Source of the DNA: Plasmodium coatneyi
Lineage: Eukaryota; Apicomplexa; Aconoidasida; Haemosporida; Plasmodiidae
NCBI RefSeq assembly: GCF_001680005.1
Contig: NC_033566.1
Coordinates: 1,178,001-1,242,000, forward strand
Direction of reading: 5' to 3'
DNA length: 64,000 nt
Part shown: positions 43,258 through 54,367 of the stretch, in pieces
How the letters are laid out: every line of letters starts with the position of its first letter
How positions within the stretch are numbered: position 1 is the first letter of the stretch
Translations under genes and position numbers: made by a program
The notes under the pieces: model-generated
The model's input: the letters and a program-made list of their open reading frames with translations, nothing else
The model's database searches: none
Told to the model about the DNA's origin: nothing

Positions 43258-44329
43258 CTACAAAAAAAAAAAAAAATATATACAATCAATAGAATACATA
43301 TATGTGTACATATATCCATACCTATACATACATTTCCCCTATAACATGGTAGGTGGAATATTATATGCATATACTACTTTATATACGTTTCTTTTTAATA
43401 GTGGAAATGAATTGTTGTATTATCAAAAATTTCTGCGTTACCATTTTTGTTTTAGGTATGTATGTATATATATATTCTTCATATTTATATGTAATGTGAA
43501 TTTACGTTAGAAATTATTCCTTTATATATATATGTGTCTGTGTGTGCTCACACATTTATCGAAATAAAAAGGGGTGACGTTTGTATTTTCGCTCGTTTCA
43601 TAATCATTATAAATAGCAACAACACATGTACACAAACCAAACTTTCACTTTTATGCTTTTTTTTTTTTTTTCCTCCCAATAATATATAAATCATAATTAT
43701 TCAAGTTAACGATAATGCATTGCACTAGTGTACACCCTTTTCTCCATCCCCTTCCATTCATGATCACGCCATAATTATAATTTCTCCTTTTACTTTTATT
43801 CCTTTTTTGATGATTACATTACAAATGAACTCGTTGAAACATGAGGTGTGTATATTATATAAGTTCCCCTTTCCCTTTTAGTGCACATTCAAGTTCATCT
43901 TTTTTTACATACGATTAATTCTTCTTCTTTCCATCCTAATATGTACAACCTGCATATTTTTATTTATATGTGTGTGACGTGTACCTTACACAATGGAAGC
44001 TACTCCTTTCACTTTTTTAAGTTCATGTTATACTTCAACGAGTACCTGTGCCTTTTTCTTCCTTCCTTATCTTCCTTTATTCTTTTCATCCTTTCTATCC
44101 CCCCTTCTTTTCATTACTTTTCTTTATTTAATTTCTTTTCTTTCTTTTTCTTCTTTTTTCATTTCCTTCTTTTTTTTTTTTTTTTCTTTTTTTTTATACA
44201 CCCTTCGGGTGCATTTCCCATAATGGGCCGGCTAAAGTAGCACGCCATATTGCTGTTCAAATAACCTAGAATAGCATTATTCTTACGCCCTTAACCCTTT
44301 CATTCTAAAACCCCTAACTCCTCATTCTA
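43258..44329. other. 5' region of KIR-D, unresolved first exon, C/T-rich block
   Basis: The missing first exon of KIR-D should be here. Possible start/donor pairs exist (for example an ATG near 43379 with GTATGT after AAT, or MEKR before GTGTAC near 43740) but none resembles the first exons of the other KIRs. 44040-44205 is a pyrimidine-rich tract (CTTCCTT and TTTCTT runs). No other gene. Confidence 0.4.
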
Positions 44330-44600
44330 ACACCCTTAATAACCTTTCACCAACCACCACCTAACAACGCACCTACCAACCTACCACCTAACAACCCACC
44401 TACCACCTTCCTCCTAACAACCCACCTACCACCAACCACCCTAACAACCCACCTAACACAACTTTCCTTCCTTCGACCCCTTCCTTAGACCCTCCCTTTC
44501 ACTCCTTATACCCTCCTTTTCCTTTCATAGACCCCTTTTCCTAGACATCCTATCCTCCCTTCCTTAAAGCTCCATCTCCTTACTCCGGCTTAGAGCGCAC
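44330..44600 (-). repeat. CCACCTAACAACCCACCTACC repeat block
   Basis: Short direct repeats of CCACCTA, CCAACCACC and CCTAACAACC. They are the reverse complement of the GGTGG-type block at 30845-31090, and run directly into a telomere-like array. Confidence 0.8.
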
Positions 44601-44664
44601 TTTCCTTGCCCCCACTGATCCTCCTACAATCCCTGACCCCTAGAACTTAAAAGCTTGAGTCTTG

Positions 44665-45645
44665 AACCGTAGACCCAAAAACCATGAATCCTAAACCCGG
44701 AACCCCTAAAACCTGAACTCGTAAACCCTCAAACTCACAAACCTAAACCTTAAACCCTAAAATCTAAACATTGCATCTGGAACCCTAAACCCAGAAACCT
44801 AAAACCTGAGAGCTAAATCCTTAACCCTTAATACTAAAACCTAAGGCCTAAATCCTGAAACCTAAACCCTGAACCTTAAACACTGAATCCTAAACTCTGA
44901 ATCCTAAACCCAGAACACTAAAACCTCAACACCTTAATTCTAAACCATAAAGCCTCCAACCATGCATTCTAAATCCTAAACCATAATACCTCAACCAATC
45001 AAACCTAAACCCTGAACACCAAACACTGAAGTCACAAACGCTGAAGCATGAAAACGTGAACCAGAAACATTGAAAACTCAAAACCAAAACTATCAACCCT
45101 AGATCATTAGCACGAAAAAGTGAAACCATAAAACCTGAAACCTAAACCCTAAATCATAAACATCAAACCGTAAAACCTCAACACTGAACAAGAAACCTAA
45201 ACCTTGAACCCAAACCCCTCAACACTAAGGTCTAATCCCTGAACCCTAAATCCTGAACCCTAAAACCTAAACCCTCAACCCTGAACCTTAAACCCTAAAA
45301 TTATTCATCCTCAACACTTCACCCTAAACCCTGAACCCCAAAGCCTAAACCCTGAAACCTAAACCCAAAACCCTGAATCATAAACCCTGAACCCTGAAAC
45401 CCTAAACCCTGAACCCTAAACCATAAATCCTAAACCTTGAAACCTAAACCCTGAAACCTAAATACGGAATTTTCAATTATAAACCCTAATCCCTAAACAC
45501 TGAACCCTAAATACACAACCCTGAACCCTAAACCCTAAACCCTAAAGCCTGAACTTTAATCCCCAAACCCTAAAACATAGACCATAATGCATAATCCCTG
45601 AACCCTGAAAGCTAAAATTTAAACCCTAATCGCTAAGCCCTGAAT
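44665..45645 (-). repeat. Interstitial telomere-like array, C-rich orientation (right)
   Basis: About 980 bases of degenerate CCCTAAA, CCCTGAA and AACCCTAA units, more diverged at the left end and cleaner from about 45200 to 45560. Same orientation as a left chromosome end. It lies about 750 bases upstream of the outward-facing KIR-E. Confidence 0.93.
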
Positions 45646-46393
45646 CTGTAGAAGTTTCTTCAATGTTTTAACTTCTTTAACCGCTCCAAAACATGTTGAA
45701 CTTCTTAAACCCTTGGAATGGTATGCATCGGTAAAAATATAAAGGAAGGGCACATTTTTGTGTAAAATATAATATGCATTAAGGAAAAGAAATGGGTGAA
45801 GTGTAAATAATACATGGTGCACATCTTTCTTCGTAGGAAGGCTATTTATAGTGTAATTATCAATGAAGCGGCAGGATTGGTGTACATGAAGGTGTGATAT
45901 ATAATGTGAAATTAAGAAAAGGGTTCTCGGGTAACTCATCTATCATAACATACCATTTGTATGATCTACTTGTAATATACTTATATCACATATGGAAAAA
46001 GGAAGGAAGTTGCATTCCTTCATATGTACAATAGGGGAGTAAGATAAATATGAGTATAACATTTTGAGTAATCGTGAACAGTATAGTAATGTAATAAATA
46101 AGGAAAACGCAAAAAAATTGCTTACTTCCTCTTTTTACTTTATTTGCTTACTCTACTTGTTCCTACACTTCTTTTCCTTAATTATATATGCATGTGCTGA
46201 TTTAATACATATGTGTGTGTGTGTGTATGTTAACATGTAAATAGAAAGAAATGAGCATGGAATATAGTAGAAATTTTGGTATATACTGACAATGATAGAA
46301 CAGCCAAAGGTATGCATACTTTCTTTTTTTTCTAGTTATATGAACATTCTATAACATATAAATTAATATTATATACAAAAATATACATAAACA
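45646..46393. other. 5' flank of KIR-E
   Basis: About 750 bases between the telomere-like array and the KIR-E start. It should hold the promoter. A short TG run (46211-46224) is the only obvious structure. Confidence 0.5.
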
Positions 46394-48161
46394 ATGTCAG
46401 AAACCGCACCAGGAGAAACATACCTGAAGGTACATTTTTCTCCTCCATTTAAAGTGCATTTCCATACATGTGGAATGAAATAATAAATTTATTTACATAT
46501 CTTAATATAAATGAAAATAAAAGTAGTGAAAGTAGAAAAATGAACATATTTGTAAACACATGTACATTTTATACTTCCCTATGTTTATAGAAAGGGGATC
46601 TGCAGTTCTTAGATTCCAGAAAACGTTTCTACCTGAACGTCGATGGGAACACCGCCGTTGGGGGGGGCGTCTCCGCCGCGGCAGACGCTTACTGTAAACT
46701 TATTGATGCTGATGGGGACCAAAAAACAGTGCAAGTTAAGGCCCAACTGCAGAAATGTACTGAAATTACGACGTCTGTTCATAAGATTCTGGGGGGTCTA
46801 TGTTATGTGACCTCAAAAAAGAAAGCAGAACAGGCCCAAACAAACAGGGCATTAGGGATAGGGCCGACGGGGGTTCCCCCCCTGCCCAAGTCCCTCGAGC
46901 GACCCCGCGAACCGGACGAAGATGAAGAATCGGACGCCGAATCGGCCGAGTTGGACATCGAATTGGACAAACTGTTTAATAAATCCCTTTGTCATTTTTT
47001 ATATTACTGGCTTGGTAAGGAGGTGTGGGAGAAGGGGAACAGTGTGAAGGATGGTTCTACATTTTTAACAACCATGCAATGCATTTATGACGCACTTCCA
47101 CAATTTGGTGTTCCGAACAATTGTCAACTTTTGTACGAAGACACTAAAAATCTTAACCAAAACTTGTTCCTTCATCGAAAATTAGTATTTGATTTCACCT
47201 TTGATTATAAAGGAATAAAGAAAAAATTAGAAAATGATGGTAACAACTCCTGCGACCAAGGCTACTACGACCACCTGGACGAAGCTGTTAAAGCATTTAA
47301 AGCTGTACTTGCTGATTGTAAGGACAAATGGGTCAAAGGGACCGAAGGTGGCAAAAATAAAACGACTACATATTGTTCGTGGTTCAAAAATACCTATGAT
47401 GTAAGCAATGAGCAGAACCCACTAACTTTAAAAAAAGGCGAAATAGAAACGCTAACTGTAGGTTCAAATAATGTTAACGTTCATAGGGACGTCCAATTAG
47501 AACTGAACTTTGCATCTACAACAAATACAGCAGTAATGGCCACTGCTGTTTCTTCCATCCTAGGAGTAGCAGCACTACCACTAACAACATTTTTTTTATA
47601 TAAAGTAATATTACAATCACAATTAAAAGTGAAAATGTATAAATAATAATAATAATATATATACTTCTATATATATATGTAAACAATGAATATATAGGGA
47701 AAATAGACTATCTGCACTATATATTTACATATACATATATATATATATATGTAATACATATTTCAACCCCTCTCCTTTTTCTTTCCTCCCACCCTCCCAT
47801 CTCCTTTTTTCAGTATAATATCTTACCCTCTTGGATAAGTGACTCCTTTGGAGGAGGAAGGGGAGGGAGCACCTCCGGTAGAAGCAGTAATAGAATAAAC
47901 AGAAGGAAAGGACGATCAGGTACAAGGAACTGGGATACATTCACAGGGAACGATGGTTCCACAATGGGCTCCACATTCGGTTCAGCAACGAACGTCTCAA
48001 CTGTAGTTTCGACAATAGCAGATTCGACAGATGGTTCTACTATATATGGTGGACAACGCAGAAGAGGAGCAAGAACAGGAGCAAATAATAATAGAAGGCA
48101 GCAACCACAACAAAAGCAAAGACAACAAAGACAAAGGAACATTAGTTATCATCGTATGTAA
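46394..48161 (+). CDS. KIR variant surface protein, complete three-exon gene (KIR-E)
   Basis: join(46394..46429, 46591..47604, 47814..48161): 12, 338 and 115 codons, 465 residues, phase-0 joins with GTACAT..TATAG and GTAATA..TTCAG borders. Exon 1 encodes MSETAPGETYLK. Exon 2 starts KGDLQFLDSRKRFYLNVDG, aligning with GNWELRDSWTRFYLHVDG of KIR-A, and has a Gly/Ala insert, an acidic linker (RPREPDEDEESDAESAE), LDKLFNKSLCHFLYYWLG, FDFTFDYKGIKKKL and QNPLTLKKGE, then a span ending LTTFFLYK. Exon 3 starts YNILPSWISDSFGGGRGG and ends in a Gln/Arg-rich run and RNISYHRM. KIR-A is the closest relative in the window. Variant antigen of infected red cells by family. Confidence 0.92.
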
Positions 48162-48238
48162 TGTAACACATCGTACATGTAAAACATTGATTCGAATGTA
48201 AAACACACATTGTGGAAATGTAACAACACATCCTATGT

Positions 48239-48372
48239 GGAATGTAACACCCATTTGGAATATAACACCCATTTGGAATGTAACACCCATTTGGAATGTA
48301 ACACCCATTTGGAATGTAACACCCATTTGGAATGTAACACATCGTAATATAACATCCATTTGGAATGTAACA
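48239..48372 (+). repeat. 18-base minisatellite GGAATGTAACACCCATTT
   Basis: About five near-identical copies followed by one or two altered ones (GGAATGTAACACATCGTAAT, then ATAACATCCATTT). It begins about 80 bases after the KIR-E stop codon. TGTAACA-containing DNA also follows the other KIR stop codons, in single copies. Confidence 0.92.
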
Positions 48373-48586
48373 TTGAATGAATATATACTCCAACAGGGAC
48401 ATATACAATCAGACAGTTTATATAGTGTAAGAAACAAAGTGACATTTCCCTCTTTACTTCTTTTCCCCTTCTTTTTTTTTTCTTTTTTTTAATTTTTTTT
48501 TTTTCTTCTCTTCCTTTGCATTTTTCCCTTTATTTTTTCTTTTTTTCTATTTTTTTTTTTTATTCGTTCTTTGTTCGTTATCATTT

Positions 48587-48660
48587 ACCAGATGATCATC
48601 CATCTACCAGATGATCATCCATCTACCAGATGATCATCCATCTACCAGATGATCGTTCAT
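48587..48660 (+). repeat. 19-base tandem repeat ACCAGATGATCATCCATCT
   Basis: Three full copies and a partial fourth that grades into the TTCATCTGAAGAAGATG sequence preceding the trinucleotide run. Confidence 0.9.
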
Positions 48661-48667
48661 CTGAAGA

Positions 48668-48673
48668 AGATGT

Positions 48674-48725
<52 letters not shown>

Positions 48726-48860
48726 GTTCGTTTATCATCTGAGAAGAAGATGTTGTTGTTGTTTGTTAGTCCTCATCTGAGAAAATGTTGTTATTGTTGT
48801 TCATTCATCTGAAGATGTTGTTCGTTTATCATATGAAGAAGATGTTGTTTGTTCCTTTAT
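48668..48860 (+). repeat. (TTG)n microsatellite with CATCTGAGAAGAAGATGTTG flanking repeats
   Basis: About 17-18 uninterrupted TTG units (48671-48724), then three or four copies of a CATCTGA(GAA)GAAGATGTTGTTG block. Together with the previous repeat this marks the right end of the variant island. Confidence 0.9.
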
Positions 48861-50207
48861 AAAACGTAATACAAAAACATGAAGAATGAATTGAATATAA
48901 AGTGATTGCAAATAAATTTTTATTATACTATAGGGGTTAAAAAAAAAAAAAAAGAGGAAGATATATATATCTTGTCCTTTTATCACCTTATTACAGTATA
49001 TAGTAAAAGAGCCCCCCCAAAAAAAAAAAAATTATTAAACATAAAGACTAGGTACGTTTTCTTCAAAATGGGTGCACTACTAGGTAGGTGCAAAGAAGGA
49101 AATTAACAAAAGTGAAAAGGGGGGCGTGGGGGTAATTTTTTTTGGACAACTTTCTCGAGGTAGGGTAGCCTACTCCGATAGTTTCAATGTAAGCAGCGCG
49201 GCTGAGGAGGGCTTCATTCTATGCGCCAAAAGGTTATCGCATCAGCAGTTGGCACTCAAATGGAAGGGCTTCCCCTGCACACAATTGAACAACGTTCGTC
49301 TGTTCCGCTGAGGTGGGGGCATCCACGTGGGCACACATAAGTGCTGCACATTTTATAACCACTCTCACTTTGTCCATTTTTTGCTCGGTCAGTAGAACTG
49401 ATCGGAGGTGAAACAGAATAAAAAGCATAACGGAATGCATCGTAAAGGAATCACGTGGAGTGCTACATGACGGCGTGAGGTTGGTGAAGTGAGAATATTT
49501 GAACAGACACTCTCAAATGTGTGTACAATGTTTTGTGCGTAATGCTTTTTTTTTGCTGAGTGACCTGTGTTACGTGTTCCGCACCGTCCTACGTACCCCT
49601 ATCCATGTTGATGGAGAAACTCCATTTGTGCCTCATACCAGTGTGTATCTCGCACTTATCGTTTCTTTCTTTTTTTTTTTTTCAATTTGGCAATTTATGT
49701 CAGCAACTTTTTGTACAACCTTCCACTATGAACATTTTACGTACAAAAAAAAAAAAATAAAATAAATATAAAAATAAAATGTTATCGAAATTGCGTATAT
49801 CTAAAAGGAAAGGAAGATATCATGACTGATGTGTGAATACGCCAAATGGTGACGGTGGGTAAGGCATGCCCTGTGGATAACAAACATGTCACTGAGAGTT
49901 CAGTGACACACATTTGGCCGTCCCGCTTGGATTAAAAAAAAAAAAAAAAAATTATTCATACGAAAAAAAAAGGAAATGGAAACTGCATTATGATGAAGGG
50001 ACATACCAAGGGGATGGAGCACCATATAGGTGGGACAAATCATCCTTCCGGGGATCTCCCAGGGGGGGGATTCCCCCTCTGCGCCGTACCAAGTGAGTAT
50101 GCATTATAAGCGCACCAACAAGACGAACTAATTTAAGCACATTGTAATTTTACATACGTACGCGCCGTCCATTTCGCCGAATGCACACACTTCTTCCTCT
50201 TCCGTGC
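48861..50207. other. Junction between variant island and conserved core (right)
   Basis: No convincing gene. Contains A tracts (48940-48953, 49020-49031, 49934-49950) and from about 49100 onward the composition returns to that of the core. Confidence 0.5.
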
Positions 50208-51332
50208 TCAGCAAAGCTCCTTAAATAATTCATTATCGATTGAGTTCTCAAAATTCTCTTCCAGGGGTTCCCGTCTTCCATGGGATGAAGAAGATGGATT
50301 TTTTCTATTCGTGTCTTTCTTGTTCGCCCTTTCCACTTCCTCCTTATACGATTGTCCCTTCTGCAGATCCACGCGCAGCCGTTTATTCACCTCCTTCAAC
50401 AATTTATTCTCTTCCATTAGCTTGTCAATGTGGTCTCTTAAATCTCCAATGCTACTGGCGAGTGTGTCCAGTTTGCTGTTCAGAAAATTGTTCACCTCCT
50501 CCAACTTCCCTATTTTGTGTTTCATTGATCTGTTCCTATTTTCCAATTCCTCAATTTTTTTATTTTTCAATAAAAGTAGGTTCCTCTCTCCCTCGCTGAT
50601 GTACTGATCCATGTAGGAGAAGTCCATGTAGTTCCTGCTCGTCAATTCTTTTAAGTAGTATTTGCAGTTGGTGCAATGGATGCTTCCTGCGAGGATGACT
50701 TCTTCATCTGCCCATTCTATTCTGGCTAGCTGCGCATCCACGTCCTGTTCGTTCATATATTTTCCATGCCTATCACTCGTATCACTATGCTTGTCTCCTT
50801 TTCCATCCATGTGGTAATGTTCCTCCCTGCTGCTATTGTCACTACTTAGGCAGCTCACCTGATCGTCCAGAATTGGCATCTCCTCTTTAGATGAAGCCAA
50901 ACCAGGGGTTCCCCCGACAGGCAACAACTTATCTAGAAGGGAGAATTCCGAACCGTCTTTTATGTCTTCCTCTGAGTTTACACGGTAGACCGTTTTTCTT
51001 TTTTTTTCCTTCTTCCCTAAATTATGAAGCCCCTCCGTGAACTTAACTGCATCTTCATCACTCTTGGTACACTTCTTACGGCGAGAGCTTCCTGGCTCTG
51101 TTCGTTCTGTTCTTCCTGAATTTTCTACGCGCTCTCCGGACGGATAAAAGGACCATTTCTCCGTCGTATTCTCTGTCATATGTTTCTTCCCCTTCTCTTG
51201 CGACTTCAACCGACCAGTGTTGCCGCCCGTGATGATTATGTCGAGCATGTCAAACGAGAAGGTGGTGTTGGACGATTCTTCACAGTTAGGTCCATTTTCA
51301 GAGTTCTCTGCGCTGCCGTCAGGTCTCTCCAT
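50208..51332 (-). CDS. Coiled-coil protein, function unknown
   Basis: ATG at 51330-51332 opens 374 residues. The first ~215 residues are hydrophilic, Ser/Glu/Lys-rich and probably disordered. A short conserved-looking block follows, ARIEWADEEVILAGSIHCTN, with a C-x-x-C (CTNCKYYLKEL), then RNYMDFSYMDQYISEGERN, and from about residue 255 a strong heptad coiled coil (LENRNRSMKHKIGKLEEVNN, LDTLASSIGDLRDHIDKLME, NKLLKEVNKRLRVDLQ). No membrane or signal segment. The C-x-x-C followed by a coiled coil may mark a binding module, but I do not recognise a family. It lies at the right border of the variant island, on the same strand as the two sphingomyelin synthase genes. Confidence 0.75.
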   Translation of the reverse strand: MERPDGSAENSENGPNCEESSNTTFSFDMLDIIITGGNTGRLKSQEKGKKHMTENTTEKWSFYPSGERVENSGRTERTEPGSSRRKKCTKSDEDAVKFTEGLHNLGKKEKKRKTVYRVNSEEDIKDGSEFSLLDKLLPVGGTPGLASSKEEMPILDDQVSCLSSDNSSREEHYHMDGKGDKHSDTSDRHGKYMNEQDVDAQLARIEWADEEVILAGSIHCTNCKYYLKELTSRNYMDFSYMDQYISEGERNLLLLKNKKIEELENRNRSMKHKIGKLEEVNNFLNSKLDTLASSIGDLRDHIDKLMEENKLLKEVNKRLRVDLQKGQSYKEEVERANKKDTNRKNPSSSSHGRREPLEENFENSIDNELFKELC

Positions 51333-52562
51333 TAGGATATTATATCACCCGTCGTACGAAAAAAGAAAAAAAAATGGTTCTAGTCGCTCCCTCCGTTACA
51401 TATTTCCTTGTGCGATGAGCTACTCATTTGGCATTTTAAAATTTCATATGTAACGTCTTGGTGAAGCCGCCCTGCCATGCTACTCGGGCGCACAAAAAAG
51501 CGTGCGCGTTAATCTAGGCACACTTCAATATATACGTGTAGCTAGAGAGTAATCCGGATGATGCACACAGAGACATAAGGACCAGGGGACAGGAACAATG
51601 CCACAGGCTTGTTTCATTTCGATGTGTACTTGCGACGACAGGGGTGGGGTCATATCTATACCTTCCTTTGGATTTTTATTTTATCCATAGGGTGTGCCCC
51701 GATTCATCCTTTTGTCTGAAGTGGGGATAACTAGGAAGACTTTAAATGGATTATTTCGAACCCATGTAGATAGATTAGCAAATAGTCCCGTGCACTTAAT
51801 GAAGTGACATCGCTAAGGTGTACGCATAAAGGAATTGGTGCATCCCTCTTTAGAAAAGCTTTTCCCCCTTCAACGTCTTGGAACGAATATTCTTAAGGGA
51901 AGCCTTCCTTTTCTTCCCCTTCTTCTGTGACCTTCAATGTTATGAGCCTGTGCGCAGCACTCCTGTGAAATTTTGAAAGGAGAAGTTCCCGCAGGTGAAA
52001 AATATTTTCCCTTTCGGCAAGAAGGGGAGAGGAACAGTGCGCCAGTACAGTAGCACACCAGCAGTAGTAGAGCCAAGGCGATGAGCTGCGAAGGTGCTAC
52101 CAAGAATCTGGAGTGGCCAAATCGTATCCGCGGGCTACATACCTCGCTCATGCTTGAAAAAAAAAATTAAAACGTTAACTTCTTAGGGGTGCCGCTTTTT
52201 TCCAAGCTGCAAAATTTTTTAAAATTCTGTCGTTCAGCGTACAAAGTGAAATTCGCCCGTACCCGTTCTTTTAAAGAGGAACGCATAATGCACAAATAGG
52301 GGGATCGCAAAGGAGGTAGGTTAAGGTGACAAGTAATAGGGGGAAACAAGGGCAAATGTGATAGTCCCACGTGCGTGGCGCGCATGTAACGGGTATACCA
52401 ATTTTCCAATATGCACACAGTGGGCATAACACACTTTACGAAATTTCCAGAGTGCACCAGAAAAAAAAAAACAAATAAAAAAAAAGGACAGGACAGAGAG
52501 GCATCTCATTCTTCTTCCGGGGTGGCAAAACTTCCTCGTATAGCAAATGCACACCTGTACGA
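51333..52562. other. Intergenic region with possible micro-genes
   Basis: About 1.2 kb between two minus-strand genes. Two short minus-strand stretches look unusually coding-like: a 39-codon frame from ATG at 52286 to TAA at 52167 (MRSSLKERVRANFTLYAERQ at its start), and a possible two-exon peptide starting MSE at 52151 before GTATGT. Both are speculative and are described in the findings. Confidence 0.4.
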
Positions 52563-53771
52563 TTAGTCCATTTTAATTCTCTTTAAAAACTTGAATAGCA
52601 AAAAATTCATCGTGCCATCCCCAGCATAGGAATGAAATAAATGATCCGAATAATTGACACAAATTTTATTCAACTTTGAGGACTCCTGCGAGGAACATGC
52701 TGTAGCGGGCATACTACCCATAGCAAAGTCCTTCTCACAAATACAAAATGTGGACAAGTCGGCATTTTTACTTATCGCATAATCTATAGAGTAATTTAAT
52801 CCTTCCAGGAATGGAATTATTTTTAAAAACACTCTGGTAAGAAAACATCTTAAAAAAAACGGTTTGGCTTGCACATTTTTTTTATTTGAAATAATTTTAA
52901 TTTCAAATAATTTATTAAAAATGTAATATTGCGCAGATATGTCGAGCATTAAATGATAAAAGGTGAAAATAAAAATGCCAAAAATAAATCCGAGCAACAC
53001 ATCGGAAGTGTAATGGATAAATCCAATAATTATAAACGCATAAATGAAACAACAGAAGAAAGCTATTATCGTCTTTAGTACAATATTGTTCATGTAGAAA
53101 AGGGCGAATAGTAAAAATATGGTCGTCGAAAAGGAATGGCCAGATATAATCAAATCAGAACATACATACACTAAGTTCATATTTATTTTAATTATCTGCA
53201 ATAAATTAAACGCAATGTTGCCACTTTCTAGAGGCACACACGTTTCCAATGTGGCTGGAAGGGAAGTGACATAGATAAGTACACCCCTTAATAAATAAAA
53301 AAAACCCAGCATGTAAAGGAAGCGACAAACAATGGCCATAGACAAGTACACACTATTAAACAAAATTAATTGTAAGAAAGTAATTGACAGCAACGCTATT
53401 AAATTGTTGGACAAATTGTAAGATATCCATGCAGGTGGATTTTCGAACAAATTGTGAATTCGATCGCTCAACGGTGTGGTGTATCTCTTATAATATGAAT
53501 CGCTATATATCATGAAAAATCCTTGTATGATCAAGGAGATTACTAAAAATATTAACGAGATTGCTAACCTTAGGAGTAACACCTTGAATAGTTTCCACTT
53601 TGTCAACTTGTGGATGTCACCATCAGTTGGATTTGTTCCGTCTGATGAGGCGGAGTTACTCATTTTTATGTCTACATTTATTTTGTAGTTATCGCCCGTT
53701 GTGTAGCTATTGCTGTCTTCGTTTTCTTTCCCGGACTGTTCATAATTTTTTTCCTTAAATTCGATCGTCAT
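52563..53771 (-). CDS. Sphingomyelin synthase / PAP2-like phosphotransferase (single exon)
   Basis: 402 residues from ATG at 53769-53771, no intron. Sphingomyelin synthases move phosphocholine from phosphatidylcholine to ceramide in Golgi or plasma membrane. About six membrane spans follow a 60-residue soluble N-terminus. The LPP-type active-site motifs are present: CSDLIISGHS near residues 204-213 (motif D3, His) and HYTSDVLLGF near 253 (motif D4, His and Asp). Family-typical CVPLESGNIAFNLL precedes D3. The cytosolic C-terminus ends with NYSDHLFHSYAGDGTMNFL. The neighbouring gene at 55079-57128 is a tandem paralogue. It could use ethanolamine phospholipids or ceramide phosphoethanolamine chemistry instead; the motifs do not decide the head group. 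Confidence 0.9.
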   Translation of the reverse strand: MTIEFKEKNYEQSGKENEDSNSYTTGDNYKINVDIKMSNSASSDGTNPTDGDIHKLTKWKLFKVLLLRLAISLIFLVISLIIQGFFMIYSDSYYKRYTTPLSDRIHNLFENPPAWISYNLSNNLIALLSITFLQLILFNSVYLSMAIVCRFLYMLGFFYLLRGVLIYVTSLPATLETCVPLESGNIAFNLLQIIKINMNLVYVCSDLIISGHSFSTTIFLLFALFYMNNIVLKTIIAFFCCFIYAFIIIGFIHYTSDVLLGFIFGIFIFTFYHLMLDISAQYYIFNKLFEIKIISNKKNVQAKPFFLRCFLTRVFLKIIPFLEGLNYSIDYAISKNADLSTFCICEKDFAMGSMPATACSSQESSKLNKICVNYSDHLFHSYAGDGTMNFLLFKFLKRIKMD

Positions 53772-54336
53772 TTTGGTATGTTGGGCGTTCTTCGCGAAGT
53801 TTTTTTTCCCTTATTTTTGTTGTTTGGCTGCGTATTCGTGACAAAATTGCGTGAGCATGACAAAATCGAGTCAACATGGCGAAAGCGCGCTATCATCAGA
53901 ACATGTGTACGCTTTTACACAGCTATACACGACACACGTGATAGGCGGACACAAAAACAAGCAAACTGAGAAAAGGACAAAAGGACAGAGAGAACGTAAA
54001 AGTTCATTTCCAAACGGTTGGGAAAATCACCTGCACATGCATGTGCGTGGTCTTCCGTACAACAAAAACAACAAAAATTTTGTACAGCAAGTCGAAAAAT
54101 TTTCAATGTTCAAGCGGTCAGTCTCGCAAAGCCTCAGAAATGTCTTTTCGATTTACGCATGACGTATCCATGTACAAATGTATGTTTGCCGGGGTGTAGG
54201 ACACACGAATACCTACAAGTACGCATAAGTAAATATGCTCACTCGTGTGTACATGCACTCGTCCACTTTATTCCCGTTTTGAAATTGCGTTTTTTTGTGT
54301 TACAACTTCGCAACGCTAGCTCATGCGAACCAGGAA

Positions 54337-54367
<31 letters not shown>

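Noticed and set aside
43881..44240. 119-codon Phe-rich frame
   Set aside because: It is a pyrimidine-rich tract read in frame; no start context, domain or splice structure.
20000..50000. SICAvar exons
   Set aside because: I looked for the Cys-rich SICA modules and a conserved SICA final exon and found none; all variant genes here are PIR/KIR type or unassigned.
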